Positions 37,238-46,900 of a stretch of 64,000 bases of DNA are shown here, one piece after another (within the stretch, counting starts at the first letter, position 1; the number at the start of each line of letters is the position of its first letter). The DNA comes from JAEXOD01 sp963663265 (GTDB taxonomy: Bacteria > Bacteroidota > Ignavibacteria > Ignavibacteriales > Melioribacteraceae). The position numbers were made by a program, and so were the translations under genes. The stretch covers positions 1,116,001 through 1,180,000 of the forward strand of contig CAXXXM010000001.1 in the NCBI GenBank assembly GCA_963663265.2, given 5' to 3'. The notes beneath the pieces are model-generated. The model saw nothing but the letters and a program-made list of their open reading frames with translations, made no database searches and was not told the DNA's origin.

Positions 37238-38155
37238 ATGTCAAGTGTTATTTTATCTACTCAATTTCCTGATTTGAAATTGTTTAAGCAGGGAAAAGTT
37301 CGAGATGTTTATGATTTAGACAATTATTACCTAATCGTTTCTACTGATAGACTAAGTGCCTTTGATGTGATAATGCAGCAGGGTATCCCACATAAAGGGA
37401 ATATGTTAACAATAATTTCAGAATTCTGGTTTGATTTTACTCGAGATATAATTGAAAACCATGTTGTAACTACAGATGTTGATAAATTTCCTGAAGTCTG
37501 CTTAAAATATAAAGATATACTAAAAGGTAGAAGCATGCTTGTTAAAAAAGCAGAACTTATACCTATTGAATGTATTGTAAGAGGATACATAACTGGTACT
37601 GGTTGGCAAGATTATCTGAAAAGCGGTTCTATTTGTGGAATTGAGTTGCCAAAAGGATTACAAGAATCGCAAAAATTAGATGAACCAATTTTTACCCCAT
37701 CATCAAAAGCAGAAATTGGAGACCATGATGAAAATATTTCTTATCAAAAAGCGATACAATTAATTGGTGAGAGTAATTTTGAAAAAATTAAAGATTCTGC
37801 CATAAAAATATATAAAAAGGCTTCTGAATATGCTTTATCGAGAGGAATAATTATTGCTGATACAAAAATGGAATTTGGCTTTTATGATGGTAAAATTATT
37901 TTAATTGATGAATTATTAACTCCGGATTCTTCAAGATTTTGGGATTTAGCAAAATATAAGGTTGGAACTACACCTGAAAGTTTTGACAAGCAGTTTGTGC
38001 GAGATTATCTCACATCAATTAATTTTGATAAAAAGCCTCCAGCTCCTATTCTTCCGGATGAGATAATATACAATACTCAGCAAAAATATACAGAAGCATT
38101 AGTTAAATTTACCCTTATGAGTCAAAATGAAGCCAATAAAAATAAATGTAAATAA
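37238..38155 (+). CDS. purC: Phosphoribosylaminoimidazole-succinocarboxamide synthase (SAICAR synthetase)
   Basis: This is step eight of purine synthesis (AIR carboxylate + Asp + ATP to SAICAR). The 305-residue protein has KQGKVRDVYDLD at residues 16-27, STDRLSAFDV, the nucleotide-binding TDKxxxVKKAELIPIECIVRGY segment, and RFWD near the end, all signature parts of the larger (fungal/bacterial) SAICAR synthetase class. AAGAGG lies just before the ATG. It opens a long co-directional run that ends with purD, another enzyme of the same pathway. Confidence 0.97.
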   Translation: MSSVILSTQFPDLKLFKQGKVRDVYDLDNYYLIVSTDRLSAFDVIMQQGIPHKGNMLTIISEFWFDFTRDIIENHVVTTDVDKFPEVCLKYKDILKGRSMLVKKAELIPIECIVRGYITGTGWQDYLKSGSICGIELPKGLQESQKLDEPIFTPSSKAEIGDHDENISYQKAIQLIGESNFEKIKDSAIKIYKKASEYALSRGIIIADTKMEFGFYDGKIILIDELLTPDSSRFWDLAKYKVGTTPESFDKQFVRDYLTSINFDKKPPAPILPDEIIYNTQQKYTEALVKFTLMSQNEANKNKCK

Positions 38156-38417
38156 GTTGGATAACTTAAACATTTTATGGAGTAATAATCAGAATACCTC
38201 TATAAAACTTGTTAACTTACGAAAAAATTGTCCTTGTGCTGAGTGTAAAGCAGAAAGGGATAACCAAAGCAAAAGTTATATTCCAATTTACTCTGATAAT
38301 GATTTGACCATTAAATCGATTGAAATTGTAGGTAATTATGCCATTAAAATTGTATGGGGTGATGATCACGATACAGGGATTTATATTTTCGATTATTTAT
38401 TTTCTATAATGAAGTAA
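38127..38417 (+). CDS. DUF971 (GBBH-like N-terminal) domain protein
   Basis: The 96-residue protein matches the DUF971 family: LRKNCPCAECKAE with a CxCxxC metal-like cluster, then IVGNYAIKIVWGDDHDTGIYIFDYLF, the domain's typical ending. It overlaps the purC end by 29 bases, so it depends on the same transcript. DUF971 often sits with Fe-S assembly or apbC genes; the role here is not known. Confidence 0.88.
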   Translation: MKPIKINVNKLDNLNILWSNNQNTSIKLVNLRKNCPCAECKAERDNQSKSYIPIYSDNDLTIKSIEIVGNYAIKIVWGDDHDTGIYIFDYLFSIMK

Positions 38418-38420
38418 CTT

Positions 38421-39017
38421 ATGATTTTACCAAATCAACTTACTGGCTTGCGAATTGTATTAACTCCGGTATTTTTGTTCTTCTTTTTGCAAGATAGTCC
38501 AATATGTAAGCAAATATCTGTTGTAATATTTCTGATTGCAGCAATTACCGATTGGTATGATGGATGGTTAGCGAGAAAGTTTAATTATATTACAAGCTGG
38601 GGGAAGTTTATGGATCCGCTTGCTGATAAAATCTTGACTTCAACTGCTTTTTTAGGATTTGTTTTTATAAATGTTCTGCCTTTATGGATGGTATTAATAA
38701 TAATATTTAGAGATTTTTTGATTACAGGATTGAGGAGTTTTGCAGAATTCAAAAAAAAGTCGTTTTATACTTCCAAGTCTGCAAAAATTAAAACGTTTGT
38801 TCAAATGGCATTTATATATTATCTATTGGTAATGTATACTTTAAAGACTTTTTCATCCTTGCAATATTATTTGGAAGTATTTGAAATGTTAACAAATCCA
38901 ACAATTATTTACTGGGTAATGCTTTTTATCACTATTTTTACAGCAATAACGGGTATTACTTATATATTTAAGAATAGATTTATGATAATGGAATTATATG
39001 CGGGATCAAATAAATAA
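38421..39017 (+). CDS. pgsA: CDP-diacylglycerol--glycerol-3-phosphate 3-phosphatidyltransferase
   Basis: This enzyme makes phosphatidylglycerophosphate, the precursor of phosphatidylglycerol, in the inner membrane. The 198-residue protein has the CDP-alcohol phosphotransferase signature at residues 44-69 (D44-xx-DG-xx-AR52-x8-G61-xxx-D65-xxx-D69), and four to six membrane helices. It is three bases after the DUF971 gene and overlaps pgpA by 20 bases. The next gene product dephosphorylates its product, so the two steps are encoded side by side. Confidence 0.95.
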   Translation: MILPNQLTGLRIVLTPVFLFFFLQDSPICKQISVVIFLIAAITDWYDGWLARKFNYITSWGKFMDPLADKILTSTAFLGFVFINVLPLWMVLIIIFRDFLITGLRSFAEFKKKSFYTSKSAKIKTFVQMAFIYYLLVMYTLKTFSSLQYYLEVFEMLTNPTIIYWVMLFITIFTAITGITYIFKNRFMIMELYAGSNK

Positions 39018-39462
39018 ATTAGAATTCCTTGTAGGCTCTGGATTGTATTCAGGTAAAATTAAGTTTGCCTCAGGTACATGGGGTAGTTTAGTGGCTTTGT
39101 TGATTTATTTGATTCCTGGTTTTGAAAATCCGACATTAATGCTTCTTTTTATATCATTTTTTACTGTTGTAGGGATTAAAATAGGAACAAAATTTGAGCC
39201 TGTATACGGTAAAGATCCTAAAGAATTTACATTGGATGAAGTTGTAGGAATGTGGATAAGTTTGCTTTTTATTCCAAAAAAGATTTGGTATATTGCATTA
39301 GTTTTTGTGATTTGGAGGGCTATGGATATTATAAAAATACCTCCAGCAAAGCAGGCTGAAAAACTTAAAGGTGGTTTAGGAATAATGCTGGATGATATAA
39401 TTGCTGCTTTTTATTCTTTAATAATATCGAATTTACTTATAAATTTTATACAGAAAATATGA
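38998..39462 (+). CDS. pgpA: Phosphatidylglycerophosphatase A
   Basis: This enzyme removes phosphate from phosphatidylglycerophosphate to give phosphatidylglycerol. The 154-residue protein has the early FASGTWGSL motif and a later DEVVGMW segment with the conserved acidic residues, KIPPAKQAEKLKGGLGIMLDD near the end, and hydrophobic segments between. It overlaps pgsA by 20 bases and cinA by four, so the three are co-translated. Confidence 0.93.
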   Translation: MRDQINKLEFLVGSGLYSGKIKFASGTWGSLVALLIYLIPGFENPTLMLLFISFFTVVGIKIGTKFEPVYGKDPKEFTLDEVVGMWISLLFIPKKIWYIALVFVIWRAMDIIKIPPAKQAEKLKGGLGIMLDDIIAAFYSLIISNLLINFIQKI

Positions 39463-40715
39463 AAACACAAATTATTACTATTGGCGATGAAATCCTTATT
39501 GGGCAGACTTTGAATACAAATGCTGCCTTTATTGGAGAAAAATTGCTTTCTTTAAATATTAATGTTTCAAAAGCAAGTATTATTGCAGATGATAAAGCTG
39601 AAATAATGAATGAATTTGAAACAGCATTCAAAAATAATGATTTAGTTATTGTTACCGGTGGTTTAGGACCTACTCATGATGATTTAACTCTTAGTTGTGT
39701 AGTGGAATTTTTTAATACTACATTAGTAATGAATCAAGAAGTATTAAACGATGTTGTTCAGTTTATGGCTAATCGTGGAAGGCAAATTACACCAACAAAC
39801 GAAAAACAAGCCTTAGTACCGGCAAATAGTACCCCCATTAGGAATAGTAAGGGAACTGCTCCCGGAATATGGATTGAAAAAGACGGTAAAATATTTGTTG
39901 CAATGCCCGGTGTACCTTTTGAGATGCAGGAAATGATGATTAGTTTTGTTATTCCTCGTATAATGAAAAAATTAGATAAAAAAGATGGCTACTTATATAT
40001 TAAAAACTTGTTAACTACTGGTATACCTGAATCATTTTTATATGATAAATTGGGCGATTTAGATGAATTGTTAAAAGGAGCAAAATTAGCGTTTTTGCCA
40101 AGTCAGTTTGGAGTTAAAATGCGAATTAATGTTTTAGCTGATACCGAAGAAGAAGCTAAAAACAAATTGAGCGGTATCGAACAGAAAATCCGTTCATTAG
40201 TTGGTAGATTTATTTATGGGACAAATGATGATACATTAGAACAAGTTGTTGGGAAATTACTAAATGAACGTGGTTTGCAAATTTCTGTTGCAGAATCCTG
40301 TACAGGCGGTTTAATTAGTAATAGAATTACTAATATCCCGGGCAGTAGTACATTCTTTGAAAGAGGTTATATTACTTATAGTAATGCTGCAAAAGTTGAA
40401 TTATTAAATGTTGATGAAGATGTTATTCAACAATATGGTGCTGTTAGTCATCAAGTAGCAATGCAGATGGCTCAAGGTGTTAGAGCTGTTTGTGGTACCG
40501 ATATCGGCTTATCTATTACCGGTATTTTAGGACCTACGGGTGCAACTCCAACTAAACCTGTTGGTTTGGTCTACATTGGTGTATGTGATGAAAAAGTTTG
40601 TACTGCAATGGAATATAGATTTGGTGAACAAAGATTATTAAATAAAGATCGTGCTGCTCAAGCTGCTTTGGATTTATTAAGAAGACATCTGTTAGGTATC
40701 CCTTATAATGAATAG
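39459..40715 (+). CDS. cinA: CinA-family NMN deamidase / competence-damage protein
   Basis: The 418-residue protein has the full two-domain form: an N-terminal molybdopterin-binding-like domain (IITIGDEILIGQTLNTN, then VTGGLGPTHDD, residues ~1-170) and a C-terminal NMN amidohydrolase domain (SVAESCTGGLISNRIT, ~272-290, then SITGILGPTGATPTKPVG). The C-terminal type recycles NMN in pyridine-nucleotide salvage. In many bacteria cinA precedes recA, as it does here with thpR between. The start overlaps the pgpA stop by four bases. Confidence 0.96.
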   Translation: MKTQIITIGDEILIGQTLNTNAAFIGEKLLSLNINVSKASIIADDKAEIMNEFETAFKNNDLVIVTGGLGPTHDDLTLSCVVEFFNTTLVMNQEVLNDVVQFMANRGRQITPTNEKQALVPANSTPIRNSKGTAPGIWIEKDGKIFVAMPGVPFEMQEMMISFVIPRIMKKLDKKDGYLYIKNLLTTGIPESFLYDKLGDLDELLKGAKLAFLPSQFGVKMRINVLADTEEEAKNKLSGIEQKIRSLVGRFIYGTNDDTLEQVVGKLLNERGLQISVAESCTGGLISNRITNIPGSSTFFERGYITYSNAAKVELLNVDEDVIQQYGAVSHQVAMQMAQGVRAVCGTDIGLSITGILGPTGATPTKPVGLVYIGVCDEKVCTAMEYRFGEQRLLNKDRAAQAALDLLRRHLLGIPYNE

Positions 40716-41256
40716 AGTTTTTATTGCTGTTCCTATTAATAATGATATTATTGAAACTATTCATTGTTCATTATCAAAAATTGATATATATAACAAATTT
40801 AAATGGGAACCGAAAGAAAAATTACATGTAACATTAAAATTTATTGGAGAAATATCGGAATCAAAAATCTTTACTTTAGATAATATATTAAATAAAATTT
40901 CGGAAAACTTTAACACCTTCAATATTAAAGTAAATAGATTGGGGTACTTTTATAAAAATAGCATTCCAACAATATTTTGGTTTAATTTTTTTAGAAGTGA
41001 ACATTTAAATGCCCTAAAATATAGTATTGAAAACCAATTGAGCGAAAAAGGTTTTGAACAAGATGATAAAGATTTCAAAGCACACGTTACTTTAATTAGA
41101 GTAAAGTCGGATTTTGAAAAACAAAATATATCATTTTTTAAAGGTTTAGATATTGAACAGAAAGAACTAAAAGTTGAGAAGATACTTCTAATGAAAAGTG
41201 AATTAAATAGAAATGGATCGATATATAAAATAATAAATGAATATAAATTAAAATAA
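40708..41256 (+). CDS. thpR: RNA 2',3'-cyclic phosphodiesterase (2H family)
   Basis: The 182-residue protein has two HxT motifs, HVTLKFIGE (His40) and HVTLI (His126), the catalytic pair of the 2H phosphoesterase family (formerly called 2'-5' RNA ligase). It opens 2',3'-cyclic phosphates in RNA. It overlaps cinA by eight bases and sits nine bases before recA; the cinA-thpR-recA order is a known arrangement. Confidence 0.92.
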   Translation: MNRVFIAVPINNDIIETIHCSLSKIDIYNKFKWEPKEKLHVTLKFIGEISESKIFTLDNILNKISENFNTFNIKVNRLGYFYKNSIPTIFWFNFFRSEHLNALKYSIENQLSEKGFEQDDKDFKAHVTLIRVKSDFEKQNISFFKGLDIEQKELKVEKILLMKSELNRNGSIYKIINEYKLK

Positions 41257-41265
41257 AGGTTAAAT

Positions 41266-42318
41266 ATGGCAACTGAAAAAGAATCTCGGTTAAAAATATT
41301 AGAAGATACCATTTATGGTATTGAAAAAACATACGGTAAAGGTGCAATAATGAAATTGGGTGACGGGGTTGTAAATAGAGTTGCCGCTATTTCAACCGGA
41401 TCGATTTCACTTGACCATGCTTTAGGAATTGGTGGCGTTCCACGTGGACGAATAGTTGAAATATATGGACCTGAATCTTCTGGTAAAACAACAGTCTGTT
41501 TACATATTGTTGCTGAAGCTCAAAAAGCTGGCGGAATTGCTGCATTTATTGATGCAGAGCATGCTTTAGATGTTAACTACGCAAAAAAATTAGGAGTTGA
41601 TACTCAAAATCTTTTAATTTCTCAACCTGATTATGGTGAACAAGCTTTGGAGATTGTAGATACTTTAATCAGAAGTAATGCAATTGATATTATTATTGTT
41701 GATTCTGTTGCTGCCTTAGTTCCTCGTGCAGAAATTGAAGGCGAAATGGGTGATCCTCAAATGGCATTACAAGCAAGATTGATGTCACAAGCCTTAAGGA
41801 AAATTACCGGTGCAATAAATAAATCAAGAACATGCGTTATTTTTACTAACCAACTTAGAAGTAAAATTGGTGTTATGTTTGGTAATCCGGAAACTACAAC
41901 AGGTGGAAATGCATTAAAATTCTATGCGTCTGTTAGAATGGATATTAGAAGAATTGCAGCTATTAAAGACGGACAGGATGTAACCGGTAATAGAACAAAA
42001 GTGAAAATTGTGAAAAGTAAAGTTGCCCCTCCATTCAAAGAAGTTGAATTTGATATCTTATATAATGAAGGTATCAGCAAAGCTGGCGATTTAATTGATA
42101 TGGCTGTTAATACTGATATTGTTAAAAAAGGTGGTGCTTGGTTTACATTTGGTGAAGATAGGTTCCAAGGTCGTGAACAGTTTAGAAGTGCATTAAATGA
42201 AAATAAAGATTTACTTCAAAAGTTAGAAAAAGAGGTTAAAATTAAAATAGGAATGACTTTTGAAGATTCTGAATCAAAGGATACTGCGTCTGATGATTCA
42301 AAAAACAAAAAGAAATAA
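41266..42318 (+). CDS. recA: Recombinase RecA
   Basis: This is the DNA strand-exchange and SOS coprotease protein. At 350 residues it is full length. Walker A GPESSGKT (68-75), the Walker B region IIIVDSVAALVPRAEIEGEMGD and loop L2 (GNPETTTGGNALKFYASVRMD) are intact. The tail is rich in Asp, Ser and Lys, as usual. It is followed two bases later by recX. No own promoter or LexA-type box stands out in the nine-base gap upstream, so it is probably read from the long purC transcript. Confidence 0.99.
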   Translation: MATEKESRLKILEDTIYGIEKTYGKGAIMKLGDGVVNRVAAISTGSISLDHALGIGGVPRGRIVEIYGPESSGKTTVCLHIVAEAQKAGGIAAFIDAEHALDVNYAKKLGVDTQNLLISQPDYGEQALEIVDTLIRSNAIDIIIVDSVAALVPRAEIEGEMGDPQMALQARLMSQALRKITGAINKSRTCVIFTNQLRSKIGVMFGNPETTTGGNALKFYASVRMDIRRIAAIKDGQDVTGNRTKVKIVKSKVAPPFKEVEFDILYNEGISKAGDLIDMAVNTDIVKKGGAWFTFGEDRFQGREQFRSALNENKDLLQKLEKEVKIKIGMTFEDSESKDTASDDSKNKKK

Positions 42319-42320
42319 AC

Positions 42321-42929
42321 TTGAAAGTAGAAAAGATAAATAAAGATAAAAATAAAGTTTTTATTCAATTTGAAAATAATGAACTGATTGTTTTAAATAT
42401 TGAAGTTTTTTATCTTAATCGTCTTGAGTTAAATACTGATTATTCTACTGAATTTATTGAAAATATAAAAAATCTAAACGATGAAATTTTATTAAAGGAG
42501 TATGCGTTTCGATTGATTTCAAAACGAGAATACTCCATTTTTTCATTAAAAAAAAAGTTATTCCTTAGAATTCCTAATGATGTTGCAATAAATAAAATTA
42601 TTAGTTTATTTATTGAAAGAAAATACTTAGATGACTATGAATATGCAAAGCATTTTATTGATTCCAAACTTAAAATTGCAAAAAATGGATTGGTAAAAAT
42701 TAAACTGGAATTAAAAAAACAGGGAATAGCAGATTATATTTATGAAGAATTAATACAGAATTTAGATAATGAAATACAATATGATATTGCTTTAAGCTTA
42801 GCAAAAAAAAAGAACCTTACAATTAAACATGATGATATTTTAAAGAAGAAAGGTAGTATATACCGATTTTTGATGTCAAAAGGATTTGAACACGAAATTA
42901 TTATTACTACATTAAATAAAATATTTTAA
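42321..42929 (+). CDS. recX: Regulatory protein RecX
   Basis: RecX curbs RecA filaments. The 202-residue protein is mostly charged helices with the RecX pattern: AFRLISKREYSIFSLKKKL and IISLFIERKYLDDYEYAKHFID, then RFLMSKGFEHEIIITTLNKI at the end. The start is TTG at 42321, two bases after the recA stop; no in-frame ATG is available before the conserved part. Position right after recA supports the call. Confidence 0.85.
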   Translation: MKVEKINKDKNKVFIQFENNELIVLNIEVFYLNRLELNTDYSTEFIENIKNLNDEILLKEYAFRLISKREYSIFSLKKKLFLRIPNDVAINKIISLFIERKYLDDYEYAKHFIDSKLKIAKNGLVKIKLELKKQGIADYIYEELIQNLDNEIQYDIALSLAKKKNLTIKHDDILKKKGSIYRFLMSKGFEHEIIITTLNKIF

Positions 42930-42950
42930 TATAAAATAGAAAGGGATATC

Positions 42951-44120
42951 ATGACCAAATTTAGTGGAATTGATTTTTTTAATTTAGATTCTTTACTTAG
43001 TGAAGATGAAAAATTAATGAGAGCAACTGTAAGAGAATTTGTGGATGATAATGTTATTCCGGTTATTGAAAGATTTTATATGGATGGTAAATTCCCAACA
43101 GAATTAATTTCTGAAATGGGAAAGCTTGGATTGTTTGGTGCCACTTTACCACAAAAATATGGATGTGCCGAATTAAATAATCTTGCATACGGTTTAATAA
43201 TGCAAGAATTAGAAAGGGGCGATAGTGGTGTTAGAAGTTTTGTTTCGGTTCAAAGCAGTTTGGTAATGTACCCAATTTATACTTTTGGGAATGAAGAGCA
43301 AAAAGAGTATTGGTTGCCAAAATTAGCCACAGGTGAAAAAATTGGGTGCTTTGGATTAACCGAACCTGATTATGGTTCTAATCCCGGTGGACTAATTACT
43401 AAGGCTGAAAAAGTTGAAGGTGGATATCTATTAAATGGTGCTAAAATGTGGATAACAAATGGTACCATTGCTGATATTGCAGTTGTTTGGGCAAAGTTAG
43501 ATGGCAAAATAAAAGGATTTTTAGTGGAAAAGGGGACAAAGGGATTTTCTGCTCCTGAAATGAAAGGGAAACACTCGTTAAGAGCTTCAGTTACTTCTGA
43601 ATTAATTTTGGAAGATGTTTTTGTGCCTGATGCAAATATTTTACCAAAATCAGATGGATTAAAATCACCATTAATGTGTCTTAATCAAGCACGTTATGGT
43701 ATTGCATGGGGCGTAGTAGGTGCTATGATGGATGTATATGAAACTGCATTAAATTATGCTTCATCAAGAATTCAGTTTAATAAGCCAATTGCTGCTTTTC
43801 AGATAACTCAAGAAAAATTAGTATATATAATGACTGAAATTAGTAAAGCTCAATTAGTTAATTATCATATTGCAAGGCTTAAAGATGAAAACAAGATAAC
43901 TCACGTACAAATATCCTTTGCAAAAAGGAACAATTGTGAAAAAGCATTGGAAGTGGCAAGGATTGGAAGAGAAATATTGGGTGCAAGTGGCATAACAAAC
44001 GAATATTCAATTATGCGTCATTCAAACAACCTTGAATCTGTTAAAACTTATGAAGGTACACATGAGATGCATACTTTGATTATTGGGGAATATTTAACAG
44101 GTATATCAGCATTTGAATAA
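42951..44120 (+). CDS. Acyl-CoA dehydrogenase, glutaryl-CoA dehydrogenase-like
   Basis: The 389-residue flavoprotein shows the three-domain acyl-CoA dehydrogenase form. GCFGLTEPDYGSNPGG is the FAD/substrate motif, ITNGTIADIAVVWAKL follows, and TYEGTHEMHTLIIGEYLTG contains the catalytic Glu (near residue 368). The SVQSSLVMYPIYTFGNEEQK segment and the early Glu placement point to the glutaryl-CoA dehydrogenase class (lysine/tryptophan breakdown, with decarboxylation), though substrate cannot be fixed from sequence. It lies between recX and guaB in the long operon, with no linked acyl-CoA pathway genes nearby. Confidence 0.88.
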   Translation: MTKFSGIDFFNLDSLLSEDEKLMRATVREFVDDNVIPVIERFYMDGKFPTELISEMGKLGLFGATLPQKYGCAELNNLAYGLIMQELERGDSGVRSFVSVQSSLVMYPIYTFGNEEQKEYWLPKLATGEKIGCFGLTEPDYGSNPGGLITKAEKVEGGYLLNGAKMWITNGTIADIAVVWAKLDGKIKGFLVEKGTKGFSAPEMKGKHSLRASVTSELILEDVFVPDANILPKSDGLKSPLMCLNQARYGIAWGVVGAMMDVYETALNYASSRIQFNKPIAAFQITQEKLVYIMTEISKAQLVNYHIARLKDENKITHVQISFAKRNNCEKALEVARIGREILGASGITNEYSIMRHSNNLESVKTYEGTHEMHTLIIGEYLTGISAFE

Positions 44121-44132
44121 AAAGAGGTAAAT

Positions 44133-45611
44133 ATGATAGATGACAAAATTATTTATGAAGGTGTAACATTTGATGATATTTTATTAATACCGGCACGATC
44201 AAGTGTTCTCCCCAGAGAAACTCAATTATCTACACATCTAACACGTGATATTAAATTAAATATTCCGTTTTTAAGTGCGGCAATGGATACTGTAACTGAA
44301 AGTAATATGGCTATTGCTATGGCAGCTCAAGGTGGTTTAGGATTTATTCATAAAAACCTAAGCATTGAACGACAAGCAGATGAAGTAGACAAAGTAAAAC
44401 GTTCTGAAAGTGGTATGATTCATCAACCAATAACACTTAAACCTGAACAGACTATTGATGACGCATTAAAAATAATGAGTAAATATAAAGTTTCCGGTTT
44501 TCCGGTTATTGATGAAAAAGGGATTTTAGTTGGTATTTTAACAAATCGTGATTTAAGATTTGAACCTAATTTATCAATGCTTGTTAAAGATTTTATGACA
44601 AAAGAAAATTTGATAACAGCTCCCTTAGGCACAACATTAAATGAAGCCGAAAAAATATTACAAAAGTTTAAAATTGAAAAACTTCCGGTTGTTGACGAAA
44701 ATAAAAAGCTTTTAGGTTTGATAACCTACAAAGATATTGTAAAAAGGATGAAATATCCTAACTCTTGTAAAGATGAATTGGGACGTTTGAGAGTTGGTGC
44801 GGCAATTGGTGTTTCAGCCGATTATATGGAAAGAGTTGAAGCCTTGATAAAAGCTAATGTTGATATTATAACTATTGATACTGCACATGGACATTCAGAA
44901 GGAGTATTAAAAGCATTAAAAATTATTAGACAAAAATACAAAGATTTGCAGATTGTTGTTGGTAATATTGTTACCGGTGAAGCTGCCCTTGAACTTGTTG
45001 AAAATGGTGCTAATGCTGTAAAAGTTGGTATTGGAGCTGGTTCTATTTGTACAACAAGAATTATAGCCGGAGTTGGTATTCCTCAAATAACAGCAGTTAT
45101 GAATGTTTATAAAGCATTAAAAGATAAAAAAATCCCTATAATTGCTGATGGTGGTATTAAACAAACAGGAGATATAGCTAAAGCTATTGCAGCCGGTGCA
45201 GATACTGTTATGATTGGCGGGATGTTTGCCGGAGTTGAAGAGGCTCCAGGAGAAGAAGTTTTGTTTGAAGGTAGAAGTTTTAAAGTATATAGAGGTATGG
45301 GTTCATTAGAATCTATGAAACATGGAAGCAAAGACCGTTATTTTCAAGATATGGAAGATGATGTTAAAAAGTTGGTTCCGGAAGGTGTTGAAGGTCGTGT
45401 TCCTTACAGAGGACCGCTTAGTGAAACAATTTATCAATTAATTGGTGGTTTAAGAGCTTCAATGGGCTATTGCGGTGCAAAAACTATTGAAGAATTAAAA
45501 TCAAATGCTCGGTTTGTAAAAATTTCAAATGCAGGATTAAGAGAAAGTCATCCTCATGATGTTATTATTACAAAAGAATCTCCAAATTATCATTCAAAAT
45601 CGAATCAATAA
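44133..45611 (+). CDS. guaB: Inosine-5'-monophosphate dehydrogenase
   Basis: The enzyme oxidises IMP to XMP, the committed step to GMP. The 492-residue protein has the barrel start (EGVTFDDILLIPARS), two CBS domains (~95-210), and the active-site loop GAGSICTTR with catalytic Cys306. YRGMGSLESM and the flap arginine-tyrosine part (KGYCGAKT-like, here MGYCGAKTIEEL) are present. It is twelve bases after the acyl-CoA dehydrogenase gene and five before a glycosyltransferase, in the run with purC and purD. Confidence 0.98.
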   Translation: MIDDKIIYEGVTFDDILLIPARSSVLPRETQLSTHLTRDIKLNIPFLSAAMDTVTESNMAIAMAAQGGLGFIHKNLSIERQADEVDKVKRSESGMIHQPITLKPEQTIDDALKIMSKYKVSGFPVIDEKGILVGILTNRDLRFEPNLSMLVKDFMTKENLITAPLGTTLNEAEKILQKFKIEKLPVVDENKKLLGLITYKDIVKRMKYPNSCKDELGRLRVGAAIGVSADYMERVEALIKANVDIITIDTAHGHSEGVLKALKIIRQKYKDLQIVVGNIVTGEAALELVENGANAVKVGIGAGSICTTRIIAGVGIPQITAVMNVYKALKDKKIPIIADGGIKQTGDIAKAIAAGADTVMIGGMFAGVEEAPGEEVLFEGRSFKVYRGMGSLESMKHGSKDRYFQDMEDDVKKLVPEGVEGRVPYRGPLSETIYQLIGGLRASMGYCGAKTIEELKSNARFVKISNAGLRESHPHDVIITKESPNYHSKSNQ

Positions 45612-45616
45612 TTTAT

Positions 45617-46900
45617 ATGTTTAAAGTTCTTGTTATTGCTTACTATTTCCCACCAATGGGGTTAAGCGGCGTTCAAAGAACGCTGAAGTTTACTAAGTAT
45701 ATGAGTAAATATAATTGGCTTCCTACTGTTATTACTGCTGGTAATACCGGTTATTTTGCTCACGATAGTTATATGTTAGATGAAGCAAATTCTTCTGATA
45801 TTACCATTATACGTACAGAAGGATTAGACCCTAATTCACTTTTATCAAAATATGGCACTATTACAATGCCTCATGAGTTTATTAGAAAAACTCTTAGTAA
45901 TTTAAGTAAAACTTTTATTATTCCTGATAATAAAATAAGTTGGGCTAAAAGAGCATATGAAACTGCACGTGAATTGCTAAAAAAAGAACATTATGATGTT
46001 ATTTTTGTTTCAATTCCCCCTTATTCAGCTTTTCAATATGCTGCTAAACTTAAAAGTGAATTTAATACTCCATTAATTGTTGATTACAGAGATTTATGGT
46101 ATGGAAATCAGTTCTCGTTTTATCCTACTTCATATCATAGATTAAAACACAAAAAATTAGAATATTTAGCTCTTAAAGCTGCCGATAAAATTGTTGTTGT
46201 TAATCGATATATTAAAGAAAAACTGTTAACTGAATTTAAGTTTTTAACTTTTGATGATATTATAATTATACCACAAGGATATGATCCGGAAGATTTTGAA
46301 AAAAGTACTCCAATTACGTTAAATCCTAATAAGTTGAAAATTACTTATTCCGGAATATTTTATGAAAAATTAACTCCAAAGTATTTTCTAAAAGCATTTA
46401 AAGAGTTATCATTAGAAAGACCGGATATTGCAGCGAATATTGAACTTCATTTTTGTGGAATACTAAAAAAAGAAAATGTTAAATTAGTAAAAAAATTAGG
46501 CATACAAGAGTTTGTTAGAGAGCATGGATATTTGAATCACAAAGAATCTCTTGATTATGTACTTTCAAGCGATGTTCTTTGGTTGATGTTAGGTCGATTA
46601 AAAAATGTTGAAACGGTTTCAACAGGAAAACTATTTGAGTATTTTGGTACACGAAAACCAATTTTTGGATGCTTACCTGATGGAACAGCAAAGACAGAGT
46701 TACAAAAATATGGAGCATCATTTATTTGTGAACCGGATGACATATCAGGAATTAAACAGACATTGATGGAAATTCATTCTTTGTATAAAGCAGGAAAATT
46801 ACCTAAACCTAATGAAGAATTTGTATTAAAGCATGACCGCTCCACATTAACTGAACAATTAACAACACTTTTCCAATTTAATATAAGGGCAGAGATATGA
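45617..46900 (+). CDS. Glycosyltransferase, GT4-like
   Basis: The 427-residue protein has the two-lobe GT-B pattern. The N-terminal lobe begins VLVIAYYFPPMGLSGVQRTLKF, with YDVIFVSIPPYSAFQYAAKL and DYRDLWYGNQF. The C-terminal lobe has IIIPQGYDPEDF and ITYSGIFYEKLTPKYFLKAF. GKLFEYFGTRKPIFG is the usual donor-binding end with Glu. The sugar and acceptor are unknown. No other cell-wall or polysaccharide genes are adjacent (guaB before, purD four bases overlapping after), so it may have been carried along in the operon. Confidence 0.85.
   Translation: MFKVLVIAYYFPPMGLSGVQRTLKFTKYMSKYNWLPTVITAGNTGYFAHDSYMLDEANSSDITIIRTEGLDPNSLLSKYGTITMPHEFIRKTLSNLSKTFIIPDNKISWAKRAYETARELLKKEHYDVIFVSIPPYSAFQYAAKLKSEFNTPLIVDYRDLWYGNQFSFYPTSYHRLKHKKLEYLALKAADKIVVVNRYIKEKLLTEFKFLTFDDIIIIPQGYDPEDFEKSTPITLNPNKLKITYSGIFYEKLTPKYFLKAFKELSLERPDIAANIELHFCGILKKENVKLVKKLGIQEFVREHGYLNHKESLDYVLSSDVLWLMLGRLKNVETVSTGKLFEYFGTRKPIFGCLPDGTAKTELQKYGASFICEPDDISGIKQTLMEIHSLYKAGKLPKPNEEFVLKHDRSTLTEQLTTLFQFNIRAEI

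Noticed and set aside
41138..41347. Minus-strand open frames opposite thpR, recA and other genes
   Set aside because: They are low-complexity antisense readings of conserved genes with no start signals or recognisable domains.
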